Of a DNA stretch of 64,000 nucleotides, positions 47,058-56,449 are shown in pieces. The stretch's first letter is position 1. Each line of letters starts with the position of its first letter. The notes beneath the pieces are model-generated. The model saw only the letters and a list, made by a program, of their open reading frames with translations, was not told the DNA's origin and made no database searches. The stretch is from assembly GCF_001191005.1 (NCBI RefSeq), contig NZ_CP012201.1:1426001-1490000 (forward strand), given 5' to 3'. The DNA is from Massilia sp. NR 4-1. GTDB lineage: Bacteria; Pseudomonadota; Gammaproteobacteria; Burkholderiales; Burkholderiaceae_D. The translations under genes were made by a program, and so were the position numbers.

Positions 47058-49229
47058 TTAGAAGCGGTACTTCAGCGTCAGCGAAGCGCTGCGCGGCTGC
47101 TTGTAGGTGATCGCGCCATACGCGGAGAACATGCCGAAGGCGGTTTTATCGAACACATTATCGATGTTCAGCTGGGCCGACCACTGCTTGTTGATATCGT
47201 AACGCGCCATCAGGTTCACCACGCTGTGGGACTTCTGCTCGATGATGCCGCTGCTGTTGGCAGGTGCATTTGAATCGGGCGTGTAAGTGCGGCTTTCCCA
47301 GTTCACGCCACCGCCCACGGTCAGGCCTTTCAGCTCGCCCGGCATGCGGTAGGTGGTGAACACGCGCAGCAGCTTGCGCGGATAGACGCTGTTGATGTCC
47401 TTGCCGGTCGCATCTTCGGCGTCGAACTGGCTATAGCCGGCGCTGGCATTCCAGCCGCGCGCCAGTTCGCCGGAAACGTCGAACTCGAAGCCATCGCTCT
47501 TCGCGCCTTTGGCTGCGCGGTAGTAGGCTTCCGGCAGTCCGCCGGCGCCGGGCTTGTTGCCCGCTTCCTGGCCCAGATTGTCCTGCTTGATCTTGAACAC
47601 GGCGAACGATGCGTTCAGGCGGCCGTCGAAGAACTCGCCCTTCACGCCAGCCTCGGCGCTCTTGCCGATCACCGGCTTGAGATAATTGCCTTGCTTGTCC
47701 TTCAGGCTCTGTGGCTGGAAGATGTCGGTATAGCTGGCGTAGACCGAGTAGTTGTCGCTGATGTCATATACCAGGCCGGCATACGGGGTCAGCTCGCTCT
47801 CGTGCTGCGGCTTCGCCTCGCCACGGGTGTTCTTATCGTACTTGGTGGCGCGCGCGCCGACGATCATGGTAAGCGGGTCGGCCAGCGAGAAGCGCACCAC
47901 GCCGTACAAGGCTTCCTGCTTGGTCACGCTGGACTCGTAGAAGGACGGTGCGCTCCATTTCGGTTCCGGATAGGCGGAAGGATTCCAGGTATTGAAGTTG
48001 CCCACCGACGGCACGTCGCCACCGAAATCGGCGGTGCGGCTGTCCGCATTGAACTTCTGCTTGGAGTGCATATAGCCGAACGCCGCTTCATGCTTGCGGC
48101 CGGCCAGCTTGAACGGGCCGCTGGCGTGCAGGCCGAAGTCGTCCTGCTTGGTGTTGGTCAGATAGGAGCCGGCGAAAGCGCCCATGCCCAGGCCGGTCAC
48201 GCGGTCAGGCACACCGGACAGGTAGAGCAGCTTGGAATCGGCCTTGCGCTCACCGTGGCTGTAGTTGGCGCGCAGCTTCCAGCCGTTGTCGAAGCCGTGC
48301 TCCAGGTTGGCGAAGTAGTTGTCATACACGGTGTTCCAGCGCGCCCAGTCGGCGGACGTGGTCTTGGAACGGTCCCAGTTGGTCTTCGAGCCGTCGCTGT
48401 ACCAGTATGGCAGGCCGCCCCACATCGGCGCGGTCGGATCGGTTTCCTGGCGGCTGGCGCCCGCCGACAGCAGGGTGCGCGGACCCAGGTCCGCTTCCAC
48501 GGTGGCGTACAGCGTGTGGTCCTTGCTCTTCATGCGGCTCACCCAGCTGTCGGCCTGCTTGTATTCGCCGACCACGCGGGCGCGCACAGTGCCGTCCTTG
48601 TTCAATGGCGTGGACAGGTCGACCTGGGCGCGGCGCTCGTCCCAGCGGCCGATGCCGACTTCGGCGGAGCCGTTGAAGTCCTTGCTGGCGGCGCGCTTGC
48701 GCACCAGATTGATGGCGGCCGATGGATTGCCGGCGCCGGTCATCAGGCCGGTGGCGCCGCGCACGATTTCCACGCGGTCGTAGATGGCCAGGCTGCCCTG
48801 CACTTCGCCCGAGCTCCAAGGCTGGGACCAGGTGGTGGGGATGCCGTCGATCTGCAGATTGTCGATGTCGAAGCCGCGCGCGGTGAAGCCGGCGCGGTGG
48901 GTTTCATACTGGTTGACCGAAACGCCGGTGCTGTTGTTGACCACATCCGTCACCGTCAGCATGCCCTGGTCTTCGATGCGCTGTTGCGTCACCACCGAGA
49001 TCGACTGCGGCGTATCGCGCAGCGACATGCTCAGTGGCGTGGCCGTTTTGGCCTTGCCGGTGGTGTAGGAGCCGGTGCCTTCGGTGGTGTCGCCCAGCTT
49101 GTTGGCCAGCACTTCGATCTGCGGCAGGACGGTTTGCTCGGCGGCGTTTTGGGCCTGGGCGGCCAGCGGCAGGGCCAGGCTCACGAGGGCGGCCAGGCGC
49201 TTCAATTGGGGACGGCGTTGTGGATGCAT
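47058..49229 (-). CDS. TonB-dependent siderophore receptor (FhuE/FpvA type)
   Basis: This 723-residue outer-membrane receptor has a signal peptide (LAALVSLALPLAAQAQ). The plug domain contains DTPQSISVVTQQRIEDQG, the hallmark of siderophore-type receptors, and VEIVRGATGLMTGAGNPS. A 22-strand-type barrel ends in the aromatic SLTLKYRF. It probably imports a ferric hydroxamate or similar siderophore. A close match to a Fur box lies about 30 nt upstream of the ATG, so iron repression is expected. The ligand cannot be named from sequence alone. The PepSY protein encoded downstream is the likely partner. Confidence 0.93.
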   Translation of the reverse strand: MHPQRRPQLKRLAALVSLALPLAAQAQNAAEQTVLPQIEVLANKLGDTTEGTGSYTTGKAKTATPLSMSLRDTPQSISVVTQQRIEDQGMLTVTDVVNNSTGVSVNQYETHRAGFTARGFDIDNLQIDGIPTTWSQPWSSGEVQGSLAIYDRVEIVRGATGLMTGAGNPSAAINLVRKRAASKDFNGSAEVGIGRWDERRAQVDLSTPLNKDGTVRARVVGEYKQADSWVSRMKSKDHTLYATVEADLGPRTLLSAGASRQETDPTAPMWGGLPYWYSDGSKTNWDRSKTTSADWARWNTVYDNYFANLEHGFDNGWKLRANYSHGERKADSKLLYLSGVPDRVTGLGMGAFAGSYLTNTKQDDFGLHASGPFKLAGRKHEAAFGYMHSKQKFNADSRTADFGGDVPSVGNFNTWNPSAYPEPKWSAPSFYESSVTKQEALYGVVRFSLADPLTMIVGARATKYDKNTRGEAKPQHESELTPYAGLVYDISDNYSVYASYTDIFQPQSLKDKQGNYLKPVIGKSAEAGVKGEFFDGRLNASFAVFKIKQDNLGQEAGNKPGAGGLPEAYYRAAKGAKSDGFEFDVSGELARGWNASAGYSQFDAEDATGKDINSVYPRKLLRVFTTYRMPGELKGLTVGGGVNWESRTYTPDSNAPANSSGIIEQKSHSVVNLMARYDINKQWSAQLNIDNVFDKTAFGMFSAYGAITYKQPRSASLTLKYRF

Positions 49230-49257
49230 TTTCTTCTAAAAGCTGTAACTGAAATAC

Positions 49258-49278
49258 AAATGATAACGATTCTCATTT
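49258..49278 (-). promoter_or_regulatory. Fur box upstream of the siderophore receptor
   Basis: Read leftward, the site contains GAGAATCGTTATCATTT, a near match to the Fur consensus of GATAAT-type repeats. It sits between the receptor gene and the divergent ccmA gene and should repress the receptor when iron is plentiful. Confidence 0.8.
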
Positions 49279-49356
49279 AAAAGTCAATATAAATCTGGAA
49301 GTTGCGTGCATTTGCGCCCATGATCTACGATATGGACAACAACTGACGGAGGCGCA

Positions 49357-49983
49357 ATGGGCTTGAGCTGTCGGCATCTGGCGTGTGTGCGTGGCGCGGC
49401 CACGCTGTTTTCCGATATCGGCTTCAGCCTCGGCCATGGCGAAGCCTTGCGGGTGCAAGGCGCCAACGGCAGCGGTAAAACCAGTTTGCTGCGCCTGCTG
49501 TGCGGCCTGGCCCGCCCCGACCAAGGCGAGGTGTGCTGGCAGGGCGAAACGCTGGTGCGCTGCCGCCCCCTCTTCCAAGCCAATCTGCTGTATGCCGGCC
49601 ACGCCGATGCGCTCAAGCCCGAGCTGCTGGCCTGGGAAAACCTGGCCTACTGCGGCCTGCCGGGCATCCGCCACAGCCGCGCGCAAGCCTATGCCAGCCT
49701 GGAACAAATGGGACTGGCGGCGGAGGCCGGGATGCCGGTGCGCCTGCTGTCGCAGGGCCAGCGCAAGCGGGTGGCGCTGGCACGGCTGCATCTGGCGCGG
49801 CAGCGGCCCGTATGGATACTGGATGAACCGTTTTCCGCGCTGGACCAGCAGGCGCTGTCCAGCGTGACGCAGCTGCTGGGTGCCCATCTGGCCGGCGGCG
49901 GCATGCTGGTCTACACCACCCACCAGGAAGCCGGGCCGGCGCCCACGCAAACGCTGCGCCTCGGCCGCGAGGCCGCATGCTGA
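49357..49983 (+). CDS. ccmA: Cytochrome c maturation ABC transporter ATPase CcmA
   Basis: This 208-residue ABC ATPase has Walker A GANGSGKTS, signature LLSQGQRKRV and Walker B VWILDEPFSALD, with the CcmA-type GLARPDQGEV segment. With CcmB it drives release of holo-CcmE from CcmC in System I cytochrome c biogenesis. It opens a nine-gene ccm run on the plus strand and overlaps ccmB by 7 nt. The start ATG follows GACGGAGGCGC. It diverges from the Fur-controlled receptor gene. Confidence 0.95.
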   Translation: MGLSCRHLACVRGAATLFSDIGFSLGHGEALRVQGANGSGKTSLLRLLCGLARPDQGEVCWQGETLVRCRPLFQANLLYAGHADALKPELLAWENLAYCGLPGIRHSRAQAYASLEQMGLAAEAGMPVRLLSQGQRKRVALARLHLARQRPVWILDEPFSALDQQALSSVTQLLGAHLAGGGMLVYTTHQEAGPAPTQTLRLGREAAC

Positions 49984-50645
49984 GCATACTGGCGCTGACC
50001 GCGCGGCGGGAACTGCTGCTGGCCTTACGCCGTCCCGCCGAAATACTGATGCCGCCCCTGTTCTTCCTCGTCGCGGCCACACTCTACCCGCTCGCCATCG
50101 GCCCGGACCAGGAGCTGCTGCGCGCTATCGCGCCGGGCGTGCTGTGGGTGTCGGCGCTGCTGGCCGCCCTGCTTGGGCTGCAGCGCCTGTTCGCCGCCGA
50201 TTTTGCCGACGGCACGCTGGAGCAGGCGCTGCTCGCACCCCATCCGCTGCTGTTGACGGTGTGGGCCAAGGCCGGCGCGCACTGGCTGCTGGCCGGCCTG
50301 CCGCTGGTGGCGGTGGCGCCGCTGCTGGCCATCCAATACGATATGGCGCCGCAGGCTTTGGGCGTGCTGCTGGCCAGCCTGCTGCTTGGCACGCCGGTCC
50401 TCAGCCTTCTGGGGGCGCTCGGCGCGGCGCTGGCCTTGAATGCACGCGGCGGCAGTGTGCTCCTTGCACTCATGTTGGCACCCCTGTATATTCCTTTACT
50501 AATTCTCGGCAGCAGCGCAGTCCAGGCCGAGGCTCAAGGTTTAGGCAGCAGCGCCCATCTGCTCTTGCTGGCGGGTCTGCTGTGCGGTACCGCGGCGCTG
50601 GCGCCGTGGGCCACGGTAGCGGCTTTGCGCGTGGCGCTGGAGTAA
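49977..50645 (+). CDS. ccmB: Cytochrome c maturation ABC transporter permease CcmB
   Basis: This 222-residue integral membrane protein has about six hydrophobic segments and the CcmB-type opening LTARRELLLALRRPAEILMP with DGTLEQALL. It is the permease partner of CcmA, whose gene overlaps its start. The full length suits the family, and no truncation is visible. Confidence 0.94.
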   Translation: MLSILALTARRELLLALRRPAEILMPPLFFLVAATLYPLAIGPDQELLRAIAPGVLWVSALLAALLGLQRLFAADFADGTLEQALLAPHPLLLTVWAKAGAHWLLAGLPLVAVAPLLAIQYDMAPQALGVLLASLLLGTPVLSLLGALGAALALNARGGSVLLALMLAPLYIPLLILGSSAVQAEAQGLGSSAHLLLLAGLLCGTAALAPWATVAALRVALE

Positions 50646-50690
50646 ACGGCGCGGCGTTTGACACTCAGGATGTATCACTCTTGGGGGCAA

Positions 50691-51482
50691 ATGGCAACGA
50701 TGAACCTTCCGTACTCTTCCACCGCTGCGAACCGGCGCGCACCGCATGCGCCGCGCGTATTTGCGTATGCTGCGCCGCGCCATTTCTTCCCGCTGGCCGC
50801 AGCCCTCACTCCCTGGTTTGCCGCCCTGGCCATCGTGGCCGGCCTGGCAGGCCTGTATATCGGCCTGCTGCTGGTCCCGGCCGACGCCCAGCAGCACGAC
50901 GCCTTCCGCATCATCTTCGTGCATGTGCCGGCGGCCTGGATGTCGATGCTGATCTATCTGGCGATGGCGGCATGGGCCGGCGTGGGCCTGGTGTATAACA
51001 CGCGACTTTCAGCCATGATGGCAAGCGCGCTGGCACCCACCGGCGCCCTGTTCACCTTCCTGGCCTTGTGGACCGGCGCGCTGTGGGGCAAGCCGACCTG
51101 GGGCGCTTGGTGGGTATGGGATGCGCGCCTGACTTCCGAGCTGATTCTGCTCTTCCTGTATTTCGGCTTCATGGCCTTGCATGCATCCATCGACGAACCG
51201 CGCCGCGCCGACCGCGCCGCTGCGATCCTGGCGCTGGCCGGGGTAGCGAATGTGCCGGTCATCTATTTTTCCGTCATCTGGTGGAACACGCTGCACCAGG
51301 GTGCCTCGGTCTCGCTCAATAGCGCGCCGTCGATGGCCGCTCCGGTGCTGGCCGGCATGCTGCTGATGACGCTCGCCTTTTGGGCCTACTCGGTGGCGGC
51401 GGTGCTGCGCCGCGTACGCTGCATCATGCTGGAACGGGAGGGTAGCGCGGACTGGCTGAACGCGAAGACGGGGGGCGGATAA
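50691..51482 (+). CDS. ccmC: Haem handling protein CcmC
   Basis: This 263-residue polytopic membrane protein has the tryptophan-rich haem-binding segment WGAWWVWDARLTSELIL and the flanking histidines expected in CcmC (FVHVPAAW; WWNTLHQG). CcmC delivers haem to CcmE in the periplasm. The exact start is uncertain: ATGs at 50670, 50691 and 50700 and a TTG at 50658 are in frame. I chose 50691, which lies near a G-rich site, but 50700 has better spacing. Its stop overlaps the ccmD start (TAATG). Confidence 0.94.
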   Translation: MATMNLPYSSTAANRRAPHAPRVFAYAAPRHFFPLAAALTPWFAALAIVAGLAGLYIGLLLVPADAQQHDAFRIIFVHVPAAWMSMLIYLAMAAWAGVGLVYNTRLSAMMASALAPTGALFTFLALWTGALWGKPTWGAWWVWDARLTSELILLFLYFGFMALHASIDEPRRADRAAAILALAGVANVPVIYFSVIWWNTLHQGASVSLNSAPSMAAPVLAGMLLMTLAFWAYSVAAVLRRVRCIMLEREGSADWLNAKTGGG

Positions 51483-51655
51483 TGGTCTGGAACAGTGTGC
51501 AGGACTTCCTCGCCATGGGTGGCTATGGCGGCTATGTCTGGGGTTCGTGCGGCATGATGTTCGCCGCGCTGGCGGCGGAAAGCTGGCTGCTGGGGCGACG
51601 CTTGCGCCAGGCTCGCCTTCTGGCTGCGCGCCGCACTGCACGGATGGACGCATGA
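51482..51655 (+). CDS. ccmD: Haem exporter accessory protein CcmD
   Basis: This 57-residue protein is mainly one transmembrane helix followed by a basic tail (GRRLRQARLLAARRTARM), as in CcmD. The opening FLAMGGYGGYVWGSCG matches the usual xMGGYxxYVW pattern. It stabilises the CcmC-CcmE complex. The ATG overlaps the ccmC stop by one base, and the stop overlaps ccmE by 4 nt. Confidence 0.93.
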   Translation: MVWNSVQDFLAMGGYGGYVWGSCGMMFAALAAESWLLGRRLRQARLLAARRTARMDA

Positions 51656-52107
51656 AAGCGCGCCATCAGCGCCTGCTGCTGATCGGGGCCAGCCTGGCCG
51701 TGCTGGGCATCGGCGCAGCCCTGGTGCTGACTGCCTTCCGCCAGAATCTGGTGTTCTTTTTCACCCCCTCGCAGGTAGCGGCCGGGCAGGCGCCGCGCAC
51801 CGGCATTTTCCGCGTCGGCGGCCTGGTGGAACCGGGCAGCGTGCGGCGCCAGGCCGACGGTGTGACGGTGGCTTTCGTGGTGAGCGACCATGCGCGCAAG
51901 ATCCAGGTGCAATACCGGGGCGCCCTGCCCGACCTGTTCAAGGAAGGCCGCGGCGCCGTGGTGCAGGGCCGGCTGGCCGAGGGCCAGTTGTTCGTGGCGC
52001 AGCAGGTGCTTGCCAAGCACGATGAAAACTATATGCCGGCCGAAGCAGCCTACGCCCTGCAGCAGGGCCAGGCGCCCATGCGCACGCTGGCGGGAGTGGA
52101 ACGGTGA
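51652..52107 (+). CDS. ccmE: Periplasmic haem chaperone CcmE
   Basis: This 151-residue membrane-anchored protein has an N-terminal helix (LLLIGASLAVLGIGAALVLT) and an OB-fold domain. The haem-binding motif is LAKHDENYMP, with the covalent haem His in HxxxY. It carries haem from CcmC to CcmF/H. The start is the ATG overlapping the ccmD stop (ATGA). A longer upstream frame lies inside ccmD and was not used. Confidence 0.95.
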   Translation: MKARHQRLLLIGASLAVLGIGAALVLTAFRQNLVFFFTPSQVAAGQAPRTGIFRVGGLVEPGSVRRQADGVTVAFVVSDHARKIQVQYRGALPDLFKEGRGAVVQGRLAEGQLFVAQQVLAKHDENYMPAEAAYALQQGQAPMRTLAGVER

Positions 52108-54122
52108 TCCCCGAGACAGGCAACTACGCCCTGGTGCTGGCGCTCTTGCTGGCATTGGTGCAGGGCGTGCTGCCGCTGTTCGGGGCGCAGCGCGGCAACG
52201 AGCGCTGGATGGCGCTGGCGCAGCCGGCGGCGCGCGGCCAGTTCCTGCTATTGACGCTGGCCTTCGGCTGCCTGCTGCTCAGCTTCTGGAACCACGATTT
52301 CTCGGTGCGCTATGTGGCGCAGAATTCGAATTCGCTGCTGCCCTGGCAGTACCGTCTAACCGCCAGCTGGGGCGGACACGAAGGCTCGCTGCTGCTGTGG
52401 TGCTGGATGCTGGCTGCCTGGAGCTGCGCCGTGACGCTGTTCAGCCGCCAGCTGCCGCAGGATACGCGGGCGCGCCTGCTCGGCGTTCTGGGCTTGCTGG
52501 CGGCGGGCTTCCTGCTGTTCCTGCTGCTGGCGTCCAATCCCTTTGCCCGCCTGCTGCCCGCCGCGCTGGAAGGACGCGACCTGAATCCCCTGCTGCAGGA
52601 CGCGGGCATGATCATCCATCCGCCGCTGTTATATATGGGCTACGTGGGTTTTGCCGTGACTTTCGCCTTCGCCATCGCGGCCTTGCTGGGCGGCCGCCTC
52701 GATGCCGCGTGGGCGCGCTGGTCGCGGCCCTGGACCTTGCTGGCCTGGAGCTTCCTCAGCCTGGGCATCCTGATGGGCAGCTACTGGGCCTATTATGAGC
52801 TGGGCTGGGGCGGCTGGTGGTTCTGGGACGCGGTCGAAAACGCGTCCTTCATGCCCTGGCTGGCCGGCACCGCCCTGCTGCATTCCCTGGCCGTGACAGA
52901 AAAGCGCGGCAGTTTCAAGAGCTGGACCGTGCTGCTGGCCATACTGACGTTTTCCCTTTCCCTGCTCGGCACCTTCCTGGTGCGCTCCGGCGTGCTGACA
53001 TCGGTGCATGCCTTTGCCACCGACCCGCGCCGCGGCGCCTTCATCCTGGCCTTCCTGGCCCTGGTCATCGGCGCTTCGCTGGTCTTATATGCCTGGCGCG
53101 CGCCGAAGGTGGGCGGCGGCGGGCGCTTTGCCCTGCTGTCGCGCGAATCGCTGCTGCTGACGAATAATGTGATCCTGCTCGCGGCCTGCGGCACGGTGCT
53201 GCTTGGCACGCTCTATCCACTCTTACTCGATGCTCTCGGCCTGGGCAAGATTTCCGTGGGGCCGCCGTATTTCGAGACCGTCTTCGTACCCCTGATGGCG
53301 CCCATGCTGCTTTTGCTGGCGGCCGCGCCCTTCGCGCAATGGAAGCGCGCGGCGTTGCCGGACCTCTTGCACCGTCTGCGCTGGCCGGCCGCCCTGGCCG
53401 CTGGGATCGGCCTTGGCGCGGGACTGGCGATGGCGGCATCGCCGCTGGTGCTGCTTGGTCTGGCGCTGGCAGTCTGGATCATCGCGGGCAGCGGCTGGCA
53501 GGCTTGGCAACGCTTAAGCCATGCCGCGCCGGGAACATCGCTGCTGCGCCGCATCGCACGCGAACCGCGCAGCTATTGGGGCATGGTTCTGGCGCATGCG
53601 GGTATGGGCGTGTTTGTCATTGGCGTCACGCTGGTCAAGGGCTATGAGGAGACGCGCGACGTCAGTCTGGCGCCCGGCGGCTTGGTGACAGTGGGCGGCT
53701 ATCAGTTCACGCTGAGCGGCGTGCGCGAGGTGGGCGGGCCAAATTATGAAGCGGTGCGCGCCAGCTTCGAGGTGCAGCGGGATGGACGGCGCGTCGCCAC
53801 GCTGTATCCGGAAAGGCGCAACTATCCGGTACAGCAGACCATCATGACCGAGGCAGCCATCGAACATAGCCTGACGCGCGACCTGTATCTTTCGCTGGGC
53901 GAGGAAACGGCGGATGGGCGCTGGCTGGTGCGCATCCAGCTCAAGCCTTTCGTGCTGTGGATCTGGGGCGGCGGCGTACTGCTGGCGGCCGGCGGCCTGC
54001 TGGCGGCCAGCGACCGGCGCTACCGGCTGGCGCGCCGCAATACGGTGGCGGCGCAGTTTCCCGCTCCCACCGCCGGCCCGGCACTGATGCCTGGTGCAGC
54101 CCTGCGGCAGGACGCGCCATGA
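52104..54122 (+). CDS. ccmF: Cytochrome c haem lyase subunit CcmF
   Basis: This 672-residue polytopic protein has the WWD haem motif GWGGWWFWDAVENASFMPW and conserved blocks SFWNHDFSVRYVA and NPLLQDAGMIIHPPLLYMGY. It transfers haem from CcmE to apocytochrome with CcmH. Start codon GTG 52104 overlaps the ccmE stop (GTGA). The length is normal for the family. Confidence 0.96.
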   Translation: MIPETGNYALVLALLLALVQGVLPLFGAQRGNERWMALAQPAARGQFLLLTLAFGCLLLSFWNHDFSVRYVAQNSNSLLPWQYRLTASWGGHEGSLLLWCWMLAAWSCAVTLFSRQLPQDTRARLLGVLGLLAAGFLLFLLLASNPFARLLPAALEGRDLNPLLQDAGMIIHPPLLYMGYVGFAVTFAFAIAALLGGRLDAAWARWSRPWTLLAWSFLSLGILMGSYWAYYELGWGGWWFWDAVENASFMPWLAGTALLHSLAVTEKRGSFKSWTVLLAILTFSLSLLGTFLVRSGVLTSVHAFATDPRRGAFILAFLALVIGASLVLYAWRAPKVGGGGRFALLSRESLLLTNNVILLAACGTVLLGTLYPLLLDALGLGKISVGPPYFETVFVPLMAPMLLLLAAAPFAQWKRAALPDLLHRLRWPAALAAGIGLGAGLAMAASPLVLLGLALAVWIIAGSGWQAWQRLSHAAPGTSLLRRIAREPRSYWGMVLAHAGMGVFVIGVTLVKGYEETRDVSLAPGGLVTVGGYQFTLSGVREVGGPNYEAVRASFEVQRDGRRVATLYPERRNYPVQQTIMTEAAIEHSLTRDLYLSLGEETADGRWLVRIQLKPFVLWIWGGGVLLAAGGLLAASDRRYRLARRNTVAAQFPAPTAGPALMPGAALRQDAP

Positions 54123-54646
54123 AACGCTTCCTGCTGCCACTTGCCGTGTTCTCCGTCCTGCTGCTGTTCCTGGGCGCGGGGCTAAACCTGAATCCGCGCG
54201 AGCTGCCATCGCCGCTGGTGGGCAAGCCCACGCCGCCTTTCAGCGCAGTGCGGCTGGACGACGCGGCCGGCCGGATTTCCCCATCCGATATGGCAGGCCG
54301 CGCATGGCTGCTGAACGTTTGGGCCTCGTGGTGCGCCTCCTGCCGCATCGAGCATCCGCTGCTGATGCAGTTCGCGCAGCGCCAGGGCACGCCGCTGGTC
54401 GGCCTGAATTACAAGGATGGCCAAGAGGATGCCCGCCAATGGCTGGCGCAGCATGGCAATCCCTACCAGCAATCGGCATTCGACCCTGAGGGCCGGCTGG
54501 GCATGGACTTCGGCGTGTACGGCGTACCGGAAACCTTCGTGATCGATAAGCGCGGCGTGATCCGCCTGCGCCATGCCGGGCCGCTGAGTGAGGAAGTGCT
54601 GCAGCGGAAAATCCTGCCTCTGTTGAAGGAGCTGGAAAATGGCTAG
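54119..54646 (+). CDS. ccmG: Thiol:disulfide interchange protein DsbE/CcmG
   Basis: This 175-residue membrane-anchored thioredoxin-fold protein keeps the haem-binding cysteines of apocytochromes reduced. The active site is NVWASWCASCRIEHP, and the cis-Pro region is GVPETFVID. The CASC sequence is unusual, as CcmG proteins often have Pro between the cysteines (CPTC or CVPC types). The ATG overlaps the ccmF stop (ATGA), and the gene overlaps ccmH by 8 nt. Confidence 0.94.
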   Translation: MKRFLLPLAVFSVLLLFLGAGLNLNPRELPSPLVGKPTPPFSAVRLDDAAGRISPSDMAGRAWLLNVWASWCASCRIEHPLLMQFAQRQGTPLVGLNYKDGQEDARQWLAQHGNPYQQSAFDPEGRLGMDFGVYGVPETFVIDKRGVIRLRHAGPLSEEVLQRKILPLLKELENG

Positions 54647-55133
54647 GCGTCTGCATCCGGATGCCGCGCGCGCCGGGAGGCTGCTTGCCGCCTGCGTCCT
54701 GGCTTGCCTGCTGGCCGCGCCTGCCGCTGGCGTCCCCGCGCAACCGGAGGCGCAGTTGGAAGCCAGGGTGGCAGCGCTATCCGCCGAATTGCGTTGCCTG
54801 GTCTGCCAGAACCAGACCCTGGCCGATTCGCAGGCGGAGCTGGCCGTCGACCTGCGCCGCCAGATCCGCGAGCAGATGCGCGCCGGCCGCAGCGAAACCC
54901 AGGTGGCCGATTTCATGGTGCAGCGCTACGGCGATTTCATCTTGTACCGGCCACCGTTCAAGGCGAATACATTGCTGCTATGGCTGGCGCCGGCATTGTT
55001 GCTGTCAGGCGGCGCACTGGCCTTATTCCTGCGCCTGCGCAACCAGGGACTTGGCAAACGCAACCCTGCTTTGTCGCCAGCCGAAAGGACGCGCGCCGCC
55101 AGCCTGCTGGCCGGACGCGAGGAGCTGCCATGA
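54639..55133 (+). CDS. ccmH: Cytochrome c maturation protein CcmH (CcmL-type)
   Basis: This 164-residue protein has a signal peptide, the redox motif LRCLVCQNQT and one C-terminal membrane helix (LLLWLAPALLLSGGALALFL). It reduces apocytochrome cysteines in the lyase complex. It represents the short N-terminal half of the longer E. coli CcmH; the TPR half is the separate CcmI downstream. The two genes overlap by 4 nt. Confidence 0.94.
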   Translation: MARRLHPDAARAGRLLAACVLACLLAAPAAGVPAQPEAQLEARVAALSAELRCLVCQNQTLADSQAELAVDLRRQIREQMRAGRSETQVADFMVQRYGDFILYRPPFKANTLLLWLAPALLLSGGALALFLRLRNQGLGKRNPALSPAERTRAASLLAGREELP

Positions 55134-56383
55134 GCGCCTTCCTGATCGTGGCGATCCTGCTGACAGCCGCCACATTGCTGTTCGTCCTGCCGCCCTTGCT
55201 GCACCGGGGCCGCGAACGGGGGAACGGCGCTTCGCCGCAGCAGGTCAATCTCACCGTCCTGCGCAACCAGATGAAGGAATTGGAAATCGACCGGCAGAAC
55301 GGCACTTTACCGCCATCCGCCCACCGCGCCGCGCTGCGCGAACTGGAACGGCGCGTGGCCGAAGAAACCCAGGCCAATCCAGCGCTCCAGTCCATGCCGC
55401 CGCAACGTTGGACCGCCTTGTTGCTGTCCCTCGCTTTGCCGCTGGGCGCTGCGGCCCTGTATTTCCAGGTCGGCCGTCCCGCCGGAGTTCTGCCGGCCGC
55501 GCCGCCACCGACCGTCGTCCAGCAAGGCCATGTGGGTGATGACGGCCCGGATATGAACGCGCTGGTGCAGGGCCTGGCCGAACGCTTGCGCCACCAACCC
55601 GAGGACGCCGATGGTTGGCAGATGCTGGCGCGCTCCTACACCGCGCTGGGGCGCTATCGCGAGGCGGCGCAGGCTTATTCGCGCCTGAACACGCTGCTGC
55701 CGAACGACGCCGACGTCCTGGCCGATTACGCCGATGCCCTGGCGTCGGCCGAAGACGGCAAGCTTACAGGCCAGCCGGAGCGACTGGTCGCACGCGCGCT
55801 GGCGATCGATCCGAAACACGTCAAGGCGCTGGCCCTGGCGGGCAGCGTGGCCTTTGCCCGCGCCGATTTCGCCGCGGCCGTACGCCAATGGCAGGCGCTC
55901 CTGCCCTTTGTACCACCCGATTCGCCTTTCGCCGAATCGACGCGTGCCGGCATCGCGGCGGCACAAGCGCGCCTGGAAAGCGGCCCGGCCAAAGGCGGCG
56001 CTGCGCGCAGGCCCGTCAGCGCGCCTGCCTTGTCCGGCACCGTGCGCCTCGCGCCCGGCATGCAGGGCGTTCGGCCGGATGATACCCTCTTTATCTACGC
56101 GCGCGCCGCCGAAGGGCCGCGCCAGCCCATCGCCATCCTGCGCCGCCAGGCCAGCGACCTGCCCTTCGATTTCACGCTGGGCGACAGCCAGGGCATGCAG
56201 GGCGGCACGCTGCTCTCGGCCCACGCCCGCGTCATCGTGACGGCGCACATATCCCGCTCCGGCAAGGCCATGCCGCAGCCTGGCGACCTGGAAGGAGACA
56301 GCGCGCCGGTGGCCTCGTCGGCCCGAGGGGTACAGCTAGAAATCGGGCGACGTTTGGCTGCTGCATCGCCACCACACAATTGA
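55130..56383 (+). CDS. ccmI: TPR-domain apocytochrome chaperone CcmI
   Basis: This 417-residue protein has two N-terminal membrane helices (~1-22 and ~93-115). Between them is a leucine-zipper-like cytoplasmic loop with NLTVLRNQMKELEIDRQNG, the typical CcmI signature. A TPR region follows (QMLARSYTALGRYREAAQAY), then a C-terminal domain for apocytochrome binding. The start ATG overlaps the ccmH stop. A longer frame beginning at 54704 overlaps ccmH and was not used. Confidence 0.93.
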   Translation: MSAFLIVAILLTAATLLFVLPPLLHRGRERGNGASPQQVNLTVLRNQMKELEIDRQNGTLPPSAHRAALRELERRVAEETQANPALQSMPPQRWTALLLSLALPLGAAALYFQVGRPAGVLPAAPPPTVVQQGHVGDDGPDMNALVQGLAERLRHQPEDADGWQMLARSYTALGRYREAAQAYSRLNTLLPNDADVLADYADALASAEDGKLTGQPERLVARALAIDPKHVKALALAGSVAFARADFAAAVRQWQALLPFVPPDSPFAESTRAGIAAAQARLESGPAKGGAARRPVSAPALSGTVRLAPGMQGVRPDDTLFIYARAAEGPRQPIAILRRQASDLPFDFTLGDSQGMQGGTLLSAHARVIVTAHISRSGKAMPQPGDLEGDSAPVASSARGVQLEIGRRLAAASPPHN

Positions 56384-56449
56384 GCAGGATTGGACACTCG
56401 CAAGAAACTAGGCTAACTTTAAACGCAATTCATCGACCAAGGTGAGTAT

